64,000 nt of DNA from an uncultured Candidatus Pelagibacter sp. (GTDB lineage Bacteria > Pseudomonadota > Alphaproteobacteria > Pelagibacterales > Pelagibacteraceae): assembly GCA_905616395.1 (NCBI GenBank), contig CAJQSQ010000002.1, forward strand, positions 62,001 through 126,000. The letters run 5' to 3'. This document shows, piece after piece, positions 31,084 to 38,844 of this stretch; the first letter of the stretch is position 1, and each line of letters begins with the position of its first letter. The notes beneath the pieces were generated by a model, which was not told where the DNA came from, did not search any database, and saw only the letters and a list, made by a program, of their open reading frames with translations. Both the position numbers and the translations under genes were made by a program.

Positions 31084-31978
31084 CTTTTAGAATCCATTCA
31101 ATTAATTTTATAAAGCTTATGCCTTTATGTTTTGCTATCTCAGGGACCAATGAAAGTTTAGTCATTCCTGGCTGTGTATTTATCTCTAGTAAATAAAATT
31201 TCCCATTAAAAAATTTAAAGTCTGATCTAGTAACACCTTTGCAGTCTATAATTTTATGGGCCGCTCTTGCTATGCCACCAATTTTAGCTAGATTATTTTT
31301 GCTCAAATCTACAGGAATTAGGTGCTTGGTCTTAGCGTTAGAATTATATTTTGCCTCATAATCATAAAACTTTCTTTTGGGCTCAAGCTCAATTACACCC
31401 AGCACTTTATTATCCATTATTGCAACTTGAATTTCTCTGCCTGGTATAAATTCCTCAATTAATATTTCATTATAACCCCTTAAAGCATTTAAATTTTTTA
31501 TTATGTTGTTCTTATCGCAAATATACACATGAACGCTTGACCCTTCATTTATAGGTTTTGCTACCACAGGAAATCTTAATTTTTTTTCAATTAATTTTAC
31601 AATATTAAGCTTATTTTTTTTATGGTTAAATTTAATATATTTTGGAGTAAGTATTTTATTTTTTATAAAAATTTTTTTTGAAATTTCTTTATCCATTGCT
31701 ATCGATGATGCAATTATACCTGAATGCGTATATGGAATTTTTTTAGTCTCTAAAATAGTTTGGATGTATCCATCTTCACCAAATTGTCCATGTAGTGCAT
31801 TAAAAATAATATCTGGTTTAAATAAAGTAATATTCTTTGATAGGTTTTTATCAGGTTCACTAATTAAAACTTTATATCCATTCTTGAGTAATTCTTTGGC
31901 AACTTGTTTTCCGGTATCTAGGCTAATTAGTCTTTCCTTGGATATTCCGCCAGATAATATTAAGATTTTTTTTTTCAT
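31064..31978 (-). CDS. ddl: D-alanine--D-alanine ligase
   Basis: A 304-residue ATP-grasp enzyme that makes the D-Ala-D-Ala dipeptide for peptidoglycan. ILSGGISKERLISLDTGKQV at the start, FNALHGQFGEDGYIQTILE near residue 60 and VAKPINEGSSVHVYI near residue 138 are family landmarks. EEFIPGREIQVAIM and LLEINTQPGMTKLSLVPE (the last with the magnesium ligands) complete the active site. The normal length for DdlB is 300-310. It starts two bases after the end of murB and overlaps ftsQ by 20 bases. Confidence 0.96.
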   Translation of the reverse strand: MKKKILILSGGISKERLISLDTGKQVAKELLKNGYKVLISEPDKNLSKNITLFKPDIIFNALHGQFGEDGYIQTILETKKIPYTHSGIIASSIAMDKEISKKIFIKNKILTPKYIKFNHKKNKLNIVKLIEKKLRFPVVAKPINEGSSVHVYICDKNNIIKNLNALRGYNEILIEEFIPGREIQVAIMDNKVLGVIELEPKRKFYDYEAKYNSNAKTKHLIPVDLSKNNLAKIGGIARAAHKIIDCKGVTRSDFKFFNGKFYLLEINTQPGMTKLSLVPEIAKHKGISFIKLIEWILKDASISR

Positions 31979-31979
31979 T

Positions 31980-32888
31980 TTATTTTAAAATTTTAATTTC
32001 TTTTTCTAATAATATTCCAGTTTTTTTTTTCACACTTATCTTAACAAATTCAATCAATTTATTCATATCTTCAAAGCTAGCATTATTTTTATTTACAAAA
32101 AAATTACAGTGCTTATTTGAAATATGAGCATCTCCAAAGCTGGTATCTAATGCTACAGATTCTTTTATCAATTCCCAAACTTTTTTATCAGTTTGATCAA
32201 TTGGGTTCTTGAATGTGCTGCCACTTGTTTTTAATTTTGTTGGTTGTGCATTATCTTTCTTTTCCTTTAATTCTAAGACTTCTTTTTCGATTTCTTCTTT
32301 ATTTTTTCTTGATCCTTTAAATGATGCACTTAAAAAAATTAAGTCCTCTTTTAAGTCATTACTTCGGTATTTGAATATAACTTTACTCGCTGGTATTGTT
32401 AAAACTTGTCCATTTTTATCAATTGCTTGAATCGATACTAGCACATCTTTAAACTCTTTATTAAAACATCCAGCATTCATCTTTAATCCCCCGCCTATAG
32501 TGCCTGGTATGCATGCTAAAAATTCAAATCCACCTATTCCATTATTTAGTGCAAAATCAGAAAGCTTTTTATCAAGACAGGCACTGCCTGCTATTATGAC
32601 ATCATTTGGTAATATGGAGATATTAGAAAAATTTTTTCCTAACTTAATAACAACACCGTCAAATTTTTCATCACTTATAAGAGTATTTGAGCCCGCACCT
32701 AAAATATGTACTTTTTCCTTTTCTCCAAATTTTTTTAAAAACAAAATTAAGTCAGGCAAACTATCCGGTTTAAAGTAAACTTTAGTTTGTCCACCAATAT
32801 TAAACCAATTGCTCTTTTTTAAATCATAATCAAAGTGAATTTTACTATTAATTTCATTAGAAAATTTTCTTATTTCTTCAATGTTCAT
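31980..32888 (-). CDS. murB: UDP-N-acetylenolpyruvoylglucosamine reductase MurB
   Basis: A flavoenzyme that reduces UDP-GlcNAc-enolpyruvate to UDP-MurNAc. FAD-binding motifs are HILGAGSNTLISD and IPGTIGGGLKMNAGCF; FKYRSND carries the substrate-contacting tyrosine and arginine, KTSGSTFKNP the catalytic serine. The longest frame starts at 32918 (MDETIT...) but would overlap murC by 31 bases. The ATG at 32888 (MNIEEIRKF) shares one base with the murC stop as TAATG, the coupling form seen elsewhere in this cluster, so I choose it and get 302 residues. Confidence 0.93.
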   Translation of the reverse strand: MNIEEIRKFSNEINSKIHFDYDLKKSNWFNIGGQTKVYFKPDSLPDLILFLKKFGEKEKVHILGAGSNTLISDEKFDGVVIKLGKNFSNISILPNDVIIAGSACLDKKLSDFALNNGIGGFEFLACIPGTIGGGLKMNAGCFNKEFKDVLVSIQAIDKNGQVLTIPASKVIFKYRSNDLKEDLIFLSASFKGSRKNKEEIEKEVLELKEKKDNAQPTKLKTSGSTFKNPIDQTDKKVWELIKESVALDTSFGDAHISNKHCNFFVNKNNASFEDMNKLIEFVKISVKKKTGILLEKEIKILK

Positions 32889-34282
32889 TAGATCAATTCT
32901 GGTAATTGTCTCATCCATGCTGAAATTGTACCTGCACCCATACCAACAACTATCTTTTTACCAAAAATAGTATTTTTAATAAATTTTGCTAGTTGATATT
33001 GATCCTCAACCATAAACAGTTTTACTTTTGAATTTTTAATAATATCTTTTGCAAAATTATTATATTTAAAACCTAATTTTATTTTTTCTCCAGCTGTATA
33101 TATTGGGCATAGTATTACAACATCAGCTTTTTTAAATGATAAGCTAAATTCTTTTTTTAGATCTTTTAGTCTGGAAATTCTGTGTGGTTGAAATATACAA
33201 ATCACTTCTTCCTTCTTATAAGCAGCTCTCACACCATTTAACACTTCTCTAATTTCAGTTGGATGATGGGCATAATCATCATAAAAATTGGTTTCTCTAT
33301 GTGTAAAAATTTTATTAAATCTTCTTTGAACACCCTTAAATTCTTTCAATCCTTTTTTGATAATATTTTGTGATATTCCAATTGTTAATGCCACAGCTAC
33401 TGCTGCTGTAGAGTTTCTAATATTGTGAATTCCTAATAATGGTAATTTAATTTTTTTTATAGTTAAATTATTTTTTCCTGGCAAATTTATAGCAAGATCA
33501 TATTGGGAATATTCTTTTTCTTGTTTGATATTTTTAATACAAAAATTTGATTTATGGTCAATTCCATATGTATAATAATTCTTCATTTTTAATTTACTTA
33601 ATAAATCTTTATTATTTTTGTCATCTATACAAATAAAAGACTTCCCAAACGAGGGGACTTTATTGATAAATCTAATAAATAATTCTTTTAGATCTTTCAT
33701 CGAATTATAAAAATCCATATGCTCACGATCAATGTTTGTTACTATAGAATAAGTTGGTGGCACATGTATGAAGCTACCATCTGACTCATCAGCTTCTAAT
33801 ATACACCAATCACTTTTACCTAGTTTTGCAGAATTTTTTATTGCATTAAGGACACCACCATTAATAATTGTTGGGTCCAATTTTGTCTTTGAAAATATTG
33901 AGGCTAATAGAGACGTAGTTGTTGTTTTTCCATGTGAACCTGTAACAACTATATTTTTTGTTAAAGAGACTATATTTGCCAACATCTCTCCTCTTTTATA
34001 AATAGGTAATTGTTTTAGTTTAGCTTCAATTAATTCAGGGTTATTATTTTTAATAGCTGATGAAATGACAACAATCGTCGCCTTTGCTATATTTTTTTTA
34101 GTATGGCTAATTGTAATTTTGATCTTATCTTTTTTTAATCTTTCAATATTCTTATTTGTAAGGATGTCACTACCTTGGACATTAAACCCCATTCTTTTCA
34201 TAATGAGTGCAAGGCCACTCATTCCGATACCTCCTATACCAACAAAATGTATAATTTCAGTTTTAGCTAATTCAATTTTCAT
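32888..34282 (-). CDS. murC: UDP-N-acetylmuramate--L-alanine ligase MurC
   Basis: A 464-residue Mur ligase, the first of the four that build the stem peptide. HFVGIGGIGMSGLALIM near residue 13 is the UDP-binding Rossmann domain, VVTGSHGKTTTTSLLAS near residue 113 the ATP P-loop, and EADESDGSFIH near residue 172 plus NIDREHMDFY the magnesium and substrate region. DDYAHHPTEIREVL near residue 345 marks the C-terminal domain. Length is normal. It overlaps murG by 11 bases and is coupled to murB. Confidence 0.97.
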   Translation of the reverse strand: MKIELAKTEIIHFVGIGGIGMSGLALIMKRMGFNVQGSDILTNKNIERLKKDKIKITISHTKKNIAKATIVVISSAIKNNNPELIEAKLKQLPIYKRGEMLANIVSLTKNIVVTGSHGKTTTTSLLASIFSKTKLDPTIINGGVLNAIKNSAKLGKSDWCILEADESDGSFIHVPPTYSIVTNIDREHMDFYNSMKDLKELFIRFINKVPSFGKSFICIDDKNNKDLLSKLKMKNYYTYGIDHKSNFCIKNIKQEKEYSQYDLAINLPGKNNLTIKKIKLPLLGIHNIRNSTAAVAVALTIGISQNIIKKGLKEFKGVQRRFNKIFTHRETNFYDDYAHHPTEIREVLNGVRAAYKKEEVICIFQPHRISRLKDLKKEFSLSFKKADVVILCPIYTAGEKIKLGFKYNNFAKDIIKNSKVKLFMVEDQYQLAKFIKNTIFGKKIVVGMGAGTISAWMRQLPELI

Positions 34283-35342
34283 TAATAACAGATATAATTT
34301 TCAGATTTATATTATTCCATGTGTTTTCATAGTTAAAATCTTTCATGTTCTTTTTTTTAACAAGGTATTCTTCTTTATTATCAATAATATTAATTAGTTT
34401 ATCGAGTAATATTTTCTCATCTATTTCTTTTTGATTTAGCAACCAATTGAGGCCAATTTTATTATAAAAATAAGCATTTTCAAATTGATGGTTATCTTTT
34501 GCTGTTGGCAAAGGTATTGCTAAATATGGAATCTCAGTAAAACTTAACTCGGCTAAAGTTGATGCACCTGCTCTAGTAATGCATAAATCTGTTTTTTGCA
34601 TAAAATTTACAACATCATCATTAAAATTAAATAATTCACAATTAATATTGTTATTTTCATAAATTTTTTTAAAACTTTCAAAGTTAATAGAACTAGTTTG
34701 TTGATAAATTTTTAGTTTATATTTTTTAGATAGTTCAATAATTGTATTTTTAACTAAATCATCAAATATTTTAGCTCCTTGACTACCACCTATTATAAGT
34801 AAATTAATTCTATCTAAGGAGTTATTACTATCTCTCTTATCATAAAAAATTTTTCTTAATAATGCTGGAATTACTTTAATTTTATTTTTAAATTTATCAG
34901 GAAATTTTTTGATATTATTAGAATAACAAAATATTTTTTGACAGTAACTTATAAAGATCTTGTTTGATCTACCTAAAACCATATTTGGTTCAAATAACAA
35001 CAGCTTAATATTTAAAATTTTAGCACCCACACATAGGGGTAGTGACATATATCCACCTGTTGAAATTAATGTATCAATTTTATTTTTTCTTAAAAAAAAA
35101 ATAGATTTAAAAATCAAAATTATCATTAAAAGAAAATCAAATGGCATTAATAGTAAATTTTTTGAAATTGGCCTTACATTAAATATTTTTAAATTGTATT
35201 CATCTTTGTTTAAAAATTTGACACCCCTAAGGTCAGATGTCATAGAAACGTCAAAAATACCCTCTAGATGTTTATATATTATGGTTGCAGGTATAACGTG
35301 ACCACCTGATCCACCAGTACTAATTAATATTTTTTTATTCAT
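34272..35342 (-). CDS. murG: UDP-N-acetylglucosamine--undecaprenyl-MurNAc-pentapeptide transferase MurG
   Basis: A 356-residue GT-B glycosyltransferase that adds GlcNAc to lipid I to make lipid II at the inner face of the membrane. The N-terminal glycine-rich loop STGGSGGHVIPATII and the later LISTGGYMSLPLCVGAK are lipid-I-side motifs; LLIIGGSQGAKIFDDLV and the C-terminal CITRAGASTLAELSF form the UDP-GlcNAc site. A hydrophobic patch around residues 67-85 probably contacts the membrane. The gene starts one base before ftsW ends. Confidence 0.96.
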   Translation of the reverse strand: MNKKILISTGGSGGHVIPATIIYKHLEGIFDVSMTSDLRGVKFLNKDEYNLKIFNVRPISKNLLLMPFDFLLMIILIFKSIFFLRKNKIDTLISTGGYMSLPLCVGAKILNIKLLLFEPNMVLGRSNKIFISYCQKIFCYSNNIKKFPDKFKNKIKVIPALLRKIFYDKRDSNNSLDRINLLIIGGSQGAKIFDDLVKNTIIELSKKYKLKIYQQTSSINFESFKKIYENNNINCELFNFNDDVVNFMQKTDLCITRAGASTLAELSFTEIPYLAIPLPTAKDNHQFENAYFYNKIGLNWLLNQKEIDEKILLDKLINIIDNKEEYLVKKKNMKDFNYENTWNNINLKIISVINEN

Positions 35343-36467
35343 TTAATCAATTTTTCTTTTTGTTAAATTTAAAATTATTCCAGATAATATAGAAACTCCT
35401 ACAATTGAAGAACCCCCATAACTTAAAAAAGGCAATGTCATTCCTGTTGTAGGAAATAGTCTTATATTTACCCCAAGATGTATTAGTACTTGAAAAATTA
35501 TTAGGCTTATTGCTCCAGTTAACACTAGTTTAATTTTTTCACTTTTTTCTAAATAAATTTTTTTAAAAACAGAGTAAATAAAAAATAAAAATAAAATTAA
35601 TAACAATATTATTGCAATAACACCAAACTCCTCAGAGATAACCGAAACTATATAATCAGTATGAGCCTCTGGGACTCTTGTTTTTAAGGTACCCTCTCCT
35701 ATTCCTTTACCAAAAAACCCACCACTACTGATTGCTTCTAAAGCCTTATCGGATTGAAAATTATGGGTTCCTCCATCAGGGTTAAAGAAAGAAAGAATAC
35801 GACTTTTAATATAAATAAATTTTGGGATAAAAAAAACCATATATAACAAGGCTAAAATAGTAAAACTTGTAAATAATAAAATAAATAGCAGGTTTATTCC
35901 AGATACGAAAACTAATATTGCCCAAGACAAAAATACTAAAAGGGTTTGACCGATGTCAGGCTGCATTATCAATAGTAAACCAGTTGGGATAATGGCAATG
36001 ATAGTAAATAAATACTTGATATAAATATTATAATTTTTTTCACTACATAAAATTGTTACTATAAAAATAATTATAAATGGTTTTAGCAATTCTATTGGTT
36101 GAAATTGTGGAAGAAAAAAAAGATTTAGCCATCTTTTTGATCCTTTAACTTCAGTACCAAAAATTGGCACTAAAAATAAAAAAAATAAAGTAATAAAAAA
36201 AAGATAAATAGAGATTTTAAAAAGATTATTTTCACTTAGAGAAGAAAAAAACACTAAAGTTACCAAGCCAATGAAAATATAGGCTAAATGCTTAAAAAAG
36301 AAAAAATAATTATTTGTATCTAATTTATCAGACGCAATTAATGAAGTTGAAACTAAAGAAAAAAATAAACCCAAACTAAATAAAAATATTATTAATAGAA
36401 AAATTGTTTTATCTATATTTTTCCACCAGTTATAATATATTGAATTGAGTGAACTAATATTTATCAT
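35343..36467 (-). CDS. ftsW: Septal peptidoglycan polymerase FtsW (SEDS family)
   Basis: A 374-residue SEDS protein with about ten membrane segments. KGSKRWLNLFFLPQFQPIELLK and LLIMQPDIGQTLLVFL are signature loops; the large loop includes GDGGTHNFQS-like FFNPDGGTHNFQSDKALEAI and the C-terminal part TGMTLPFLSYGGSSIVG is diagnostic. FtsW polymerises glycan at the septum with PBP3. The start overlaps the murD stop by four bases. FtsW rather than RodA is inferred from position. Confidence 0.95.
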   Translation of the reverse strand: MINISSLNSIYYNWWKNIDKTIFLLIIFLFSLGLFFSLVSTSLIASDKLDTNNYFFFFKHLAYIFIGLVTLVFFSSLSENNLFKISIYLFFITLFFLFLVPIFGTEVKGSKRWLNLFFLPQFQPIELLKPFIIIFIVTILCSEKNYNIYIKYLFTIIAIIPTGLLLIMQPDIGQTLLVFLSWAILVFVSGINLLFILLFTSFTILALLYMVFFIPKFIYIKSRILSFFNPDGGTHNFQSDKALEAISSGGFFGKGIGEGTLKTRVPEAHTDYIVSVISEEFGVIAIILLLILFLFFIYSVFKKIYLEKSEKIKLVLTGAISLIIFQVLIHLGVNIRLFPTTGMTLPFLSYGGSSIVGVSILSGIILNLTKRKID

Positions 36468-37759
36468 TTTATATAATTTTTTATAAGTTTATTAAAATAT
36501 TCACCTCTTTCTTCAAAGTTTTTAAAACTATCAAATGATGCGGAGGCTGGACTAAAAAGAATTGTCTTGTTAATAAAATTATTTTCATTTTTAATATCTA
36601 AAAAAATCTTAGCAATTAAAGTCTTTAAATTTAAAAATGATTGAAACTCCATCTTATTTTTTAATCGATTAATAAAAATTTTTTGATTTTTTCCAAAAAT
36701 ATATAGCTTGATTTTCTTACAATCATTTTTTTTAAGTAAAAATTCATCTCCCTTTTTAGGTAAACCACCTATTATCCAATAAATATTTTTTAATGATTTT
36801 AATAATTTTTCTGATGAAGAAAAGCTTGTTGCTTTAGAATCGTTAATAACTTTTAAAAATTTAGAATTATGAATTATTTCTTGTCTAAAACTTAATCCTT
36901 TAAAATTCTTTAATGTTTTTAATAATAAGTTATTTTTTAAATTTAATATCTTTGAAACCTTCAGTACAAATGTCAAATTTTCTTTATTACTATCTGTATT
37001 AAAATAATAATTATCAATTTTTTTAATAAACTTATCACTTGTATATTTTTCTATTTTAAGAATTGATGGTGTAAATTTTTTTTGCTTTAATTCTCTTTTA
37101 ATGAAAAAATTTTTTGTATTTAAAATAGCAATATCATTTTTAGATTGATTTTTTATTAATTTAAATTTAGCACTTACATATTTATTTATGGTCTTGTGTC
37201 TTTCGAGGTGATCTGGTGTAATATTTAAGATTATAGATATATTTGTCTTAAATAACCTGCTGTATTCTAGTTGGTAAGATGAAGCCTCAATTACAAATAG
37301 GGTGTCTTTTTTGATCTTTTTTTCCAGTAAAATTGGATTGCCTATGTTACCAACTAAACGAACATCTTTTTTTTGATCTTTTAATATATCGTACAAAAGC
37401 TTAGCAGTAGTCGATTTTCCATTTGTACCTGTAATAGTTATTTTTTGATTAAAAGCATATCGACTATAAAAAATATCTAAATCTGTATAAATTTTTTTAT
37501 AATTTTTCTTTAAAAATCTACTTAATTTGCACTTCTTAATGTCTATTCCTGGACTAATTATAATACAGTCAAATTCTTTTTTAATTATTTCTTTGTATGC
37601 TGTGTTGGTATTTTTTATTTTTTTTTTAGCAACTATCTGATCATCAAATAAACTAATGACGTTATTTTTTTTTAAAAAACTATATGTGGATAGGCCACTT
37701 TTACCTAGGCCATAAATCAATATTCTTTTTTTAAGAAATCTTTTTTCTAGATCTAACAT
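36464..37759 (-). CDS. murD: UDP-N-acetylmuramoylalanine--D-glutamate ligase MurD
   Basis: A 431-residue Mur ligase that adds D-glutamate. LIYGLGKSGLSTYSFLKKN near residue 14 is the UDP-binding loop, ITGTNGKSTTAKLLYDIL near residue 107 the P-loop and VIEASSYQLEY near residue 156 the magnesium region, followed by NITPDHLERH. NDSKATSF near residue 291 is the typical MurD C-terminal motif. It is lysine-rich and shows the low-complexity drift of the AT-rich genome. It shares one base with mraY and four with ftsW. Confidence 0.95.
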   Translation of the reverse strand: MLDLEKRFLKKRILIYGLGKSGLSTYSFLKKNNVISLFDDQIVAKKKIKNTNTAYKEIIKKEFDCIIISPGIDIKKCKLSRFLKKNYKKIYTDLDIFYSRYAFNQKITITGTNGKSTTAKLLYDILKDQKKDVRLVGNIGNPILLEKKIKKDTLFVIEASSYQLEYSRLFKTNISIILNITPDHLERHKTINKYVSAKFKLIKNQSKNDIAILNTKNFFIKRELKQKKFTPSILKIEKYTSDKFIKKIDNYYFNTDSNKENLTFVLKVSKILNLKNNLLLKTLKNFKGLSFRQEIIHNSKFLKVINDSKATSFSSSEKLLKSLKNIYWIIGGLPKKGDEFLLKKNDCKKIKLYIFGKNQKIFINRLKNKMEFQSFLNLKTLIAKIFLDIKNENNFINKTILFSPASASFDSFKNFEERGEYFNKLIKNYIK

Positions 37760-38844
37760 TATCTAAGTTTTAATGTCGCTAATCCAATCATTGCTAAAAT
37801 TATTGATATAATCCAAAATCTAATTACAACTGTTGATTCTGCCCAACCTTTTTTCTCAAAATGATGGTGTATAGGTGCCATTCTAAAAATTCTTTTACCT
37901 GTTAACTTGAATGATAATACTTGAATTATAACTGACACAGCTTCTAGTACAAATAACCCACCTGTTATTGCTAAAACAATCTCATGTTTGGTAATAATAC
38001 CAATTGCCCCTAAAGATCCGCCTAATGCCAATGAACCAGTGTCACCCATAAATATTTTAGCGGGTGGTGCATTAAACCATAAAAATCCTAAACAAGCTCC
38101 TATTATTGATCCACAAAAAACTGAAGCTTCACCCATACCTTCAAGATAGGGAATATTTAAATATTCTGAAAATACAATATTACCAGTTACGTAGCTAATA
38201 AATGCAAAACATGCAGCCACTAATATCACTGGCACTGTTGCTAAGCCATCTAAACCATCTGTTAAATTAACTGCATTAGAGGATCCAACAATTATAAAAA
38301 TAGAAAATGGAATAAAAAACCATCCAAGATTAATGATTAAATTTTTAAAAAAAGGAAAATACAAGTTTGTAAGTTCAATGTTTTGAGATAATTGAGTTAA
38401 ACCAAAAATTCCAACAAATGCTATTAAAATTTGAAAAATAATTTTAAATTTAAATGATACACCAGATGAATCTTTAAACTTAATTTTTTTATAATCATCA
38501 TATGCACCTAATAGCCCAAACCCAGTAACAATAAATAACAAAAACCATATATGATAATTTGATAGATCACCCCAAAGTAATATTCCTGAAAATAGTCCAA
38601 ATAAAATTAAAACGCCTCCCATTGTTGGTGTTCCAATTTTCTTAATTATATGTTCAGTGGGACCATCATCTCTTATTGGATTTAAGATTTTTCTTGCTGA
38701 AAAAAATTTAATAAATGGTGTGCCTATCAATAAAACTACAAACATTGACGTAAACATTGCAAGCCCTGTTCTAAATGTTAAATACTTAAATACATTTAGA
38801 AAGCTATATTGATCAATTAATTCAGTTATAAGACTATAGAGCAT
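37759..38844 (-). CDS. mraY: Phospho-MurNAc-pentapeptide transferase MraY
   Basis: A 361-residue polytopic enzyme, about ten membrane helices, that moves phospho-MurNAc-pentapeptide to undecaprenyl phosphate to give lipid I. GTPTMGGVLIL, FGLLGAYDDYKKI (first aspartate pair), SNAVNLTDGLDGLATVP, FMGDTGSLALGGSLGAI and the histidine-rich RMAPIHHHFEKKGW are all present in the usual order. The gene overlaps murE/F by 11 bases and murD by one. Confidence 0.97.
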   Translation of the reverse strand: MLYSLITELIDQYSFLNVFKYLTFRTGLAMFTSMFVVLLIGTPFIKFFSARKILNPIRDDGPTEHIIKKIGTPTMGGVLILFGLFSGILLWGDLSNYHIWFLLFIVTGFGLLGAYDDYKKIKFKDSSGVSFKFKIIFQILIAFVGIFGLTQLSQNIELTNLYFPFFKNLIINLGWFFIPFSIFIIVGSSNAVNLTDGLDGLATVPVILVAACFAFISYVTGNIVFSEYLNIPYLEGMGEASVFCGSIIGACLGFLWFNAPPAKIFMGDTGSLALGGSLGAIGIITKHEIVLAITGGLFVLEAVSVIIQVLSFKLTGKRIFRMAPIHHHFEKKGWAESTVVIRFWIISIILAMIGLATLKLR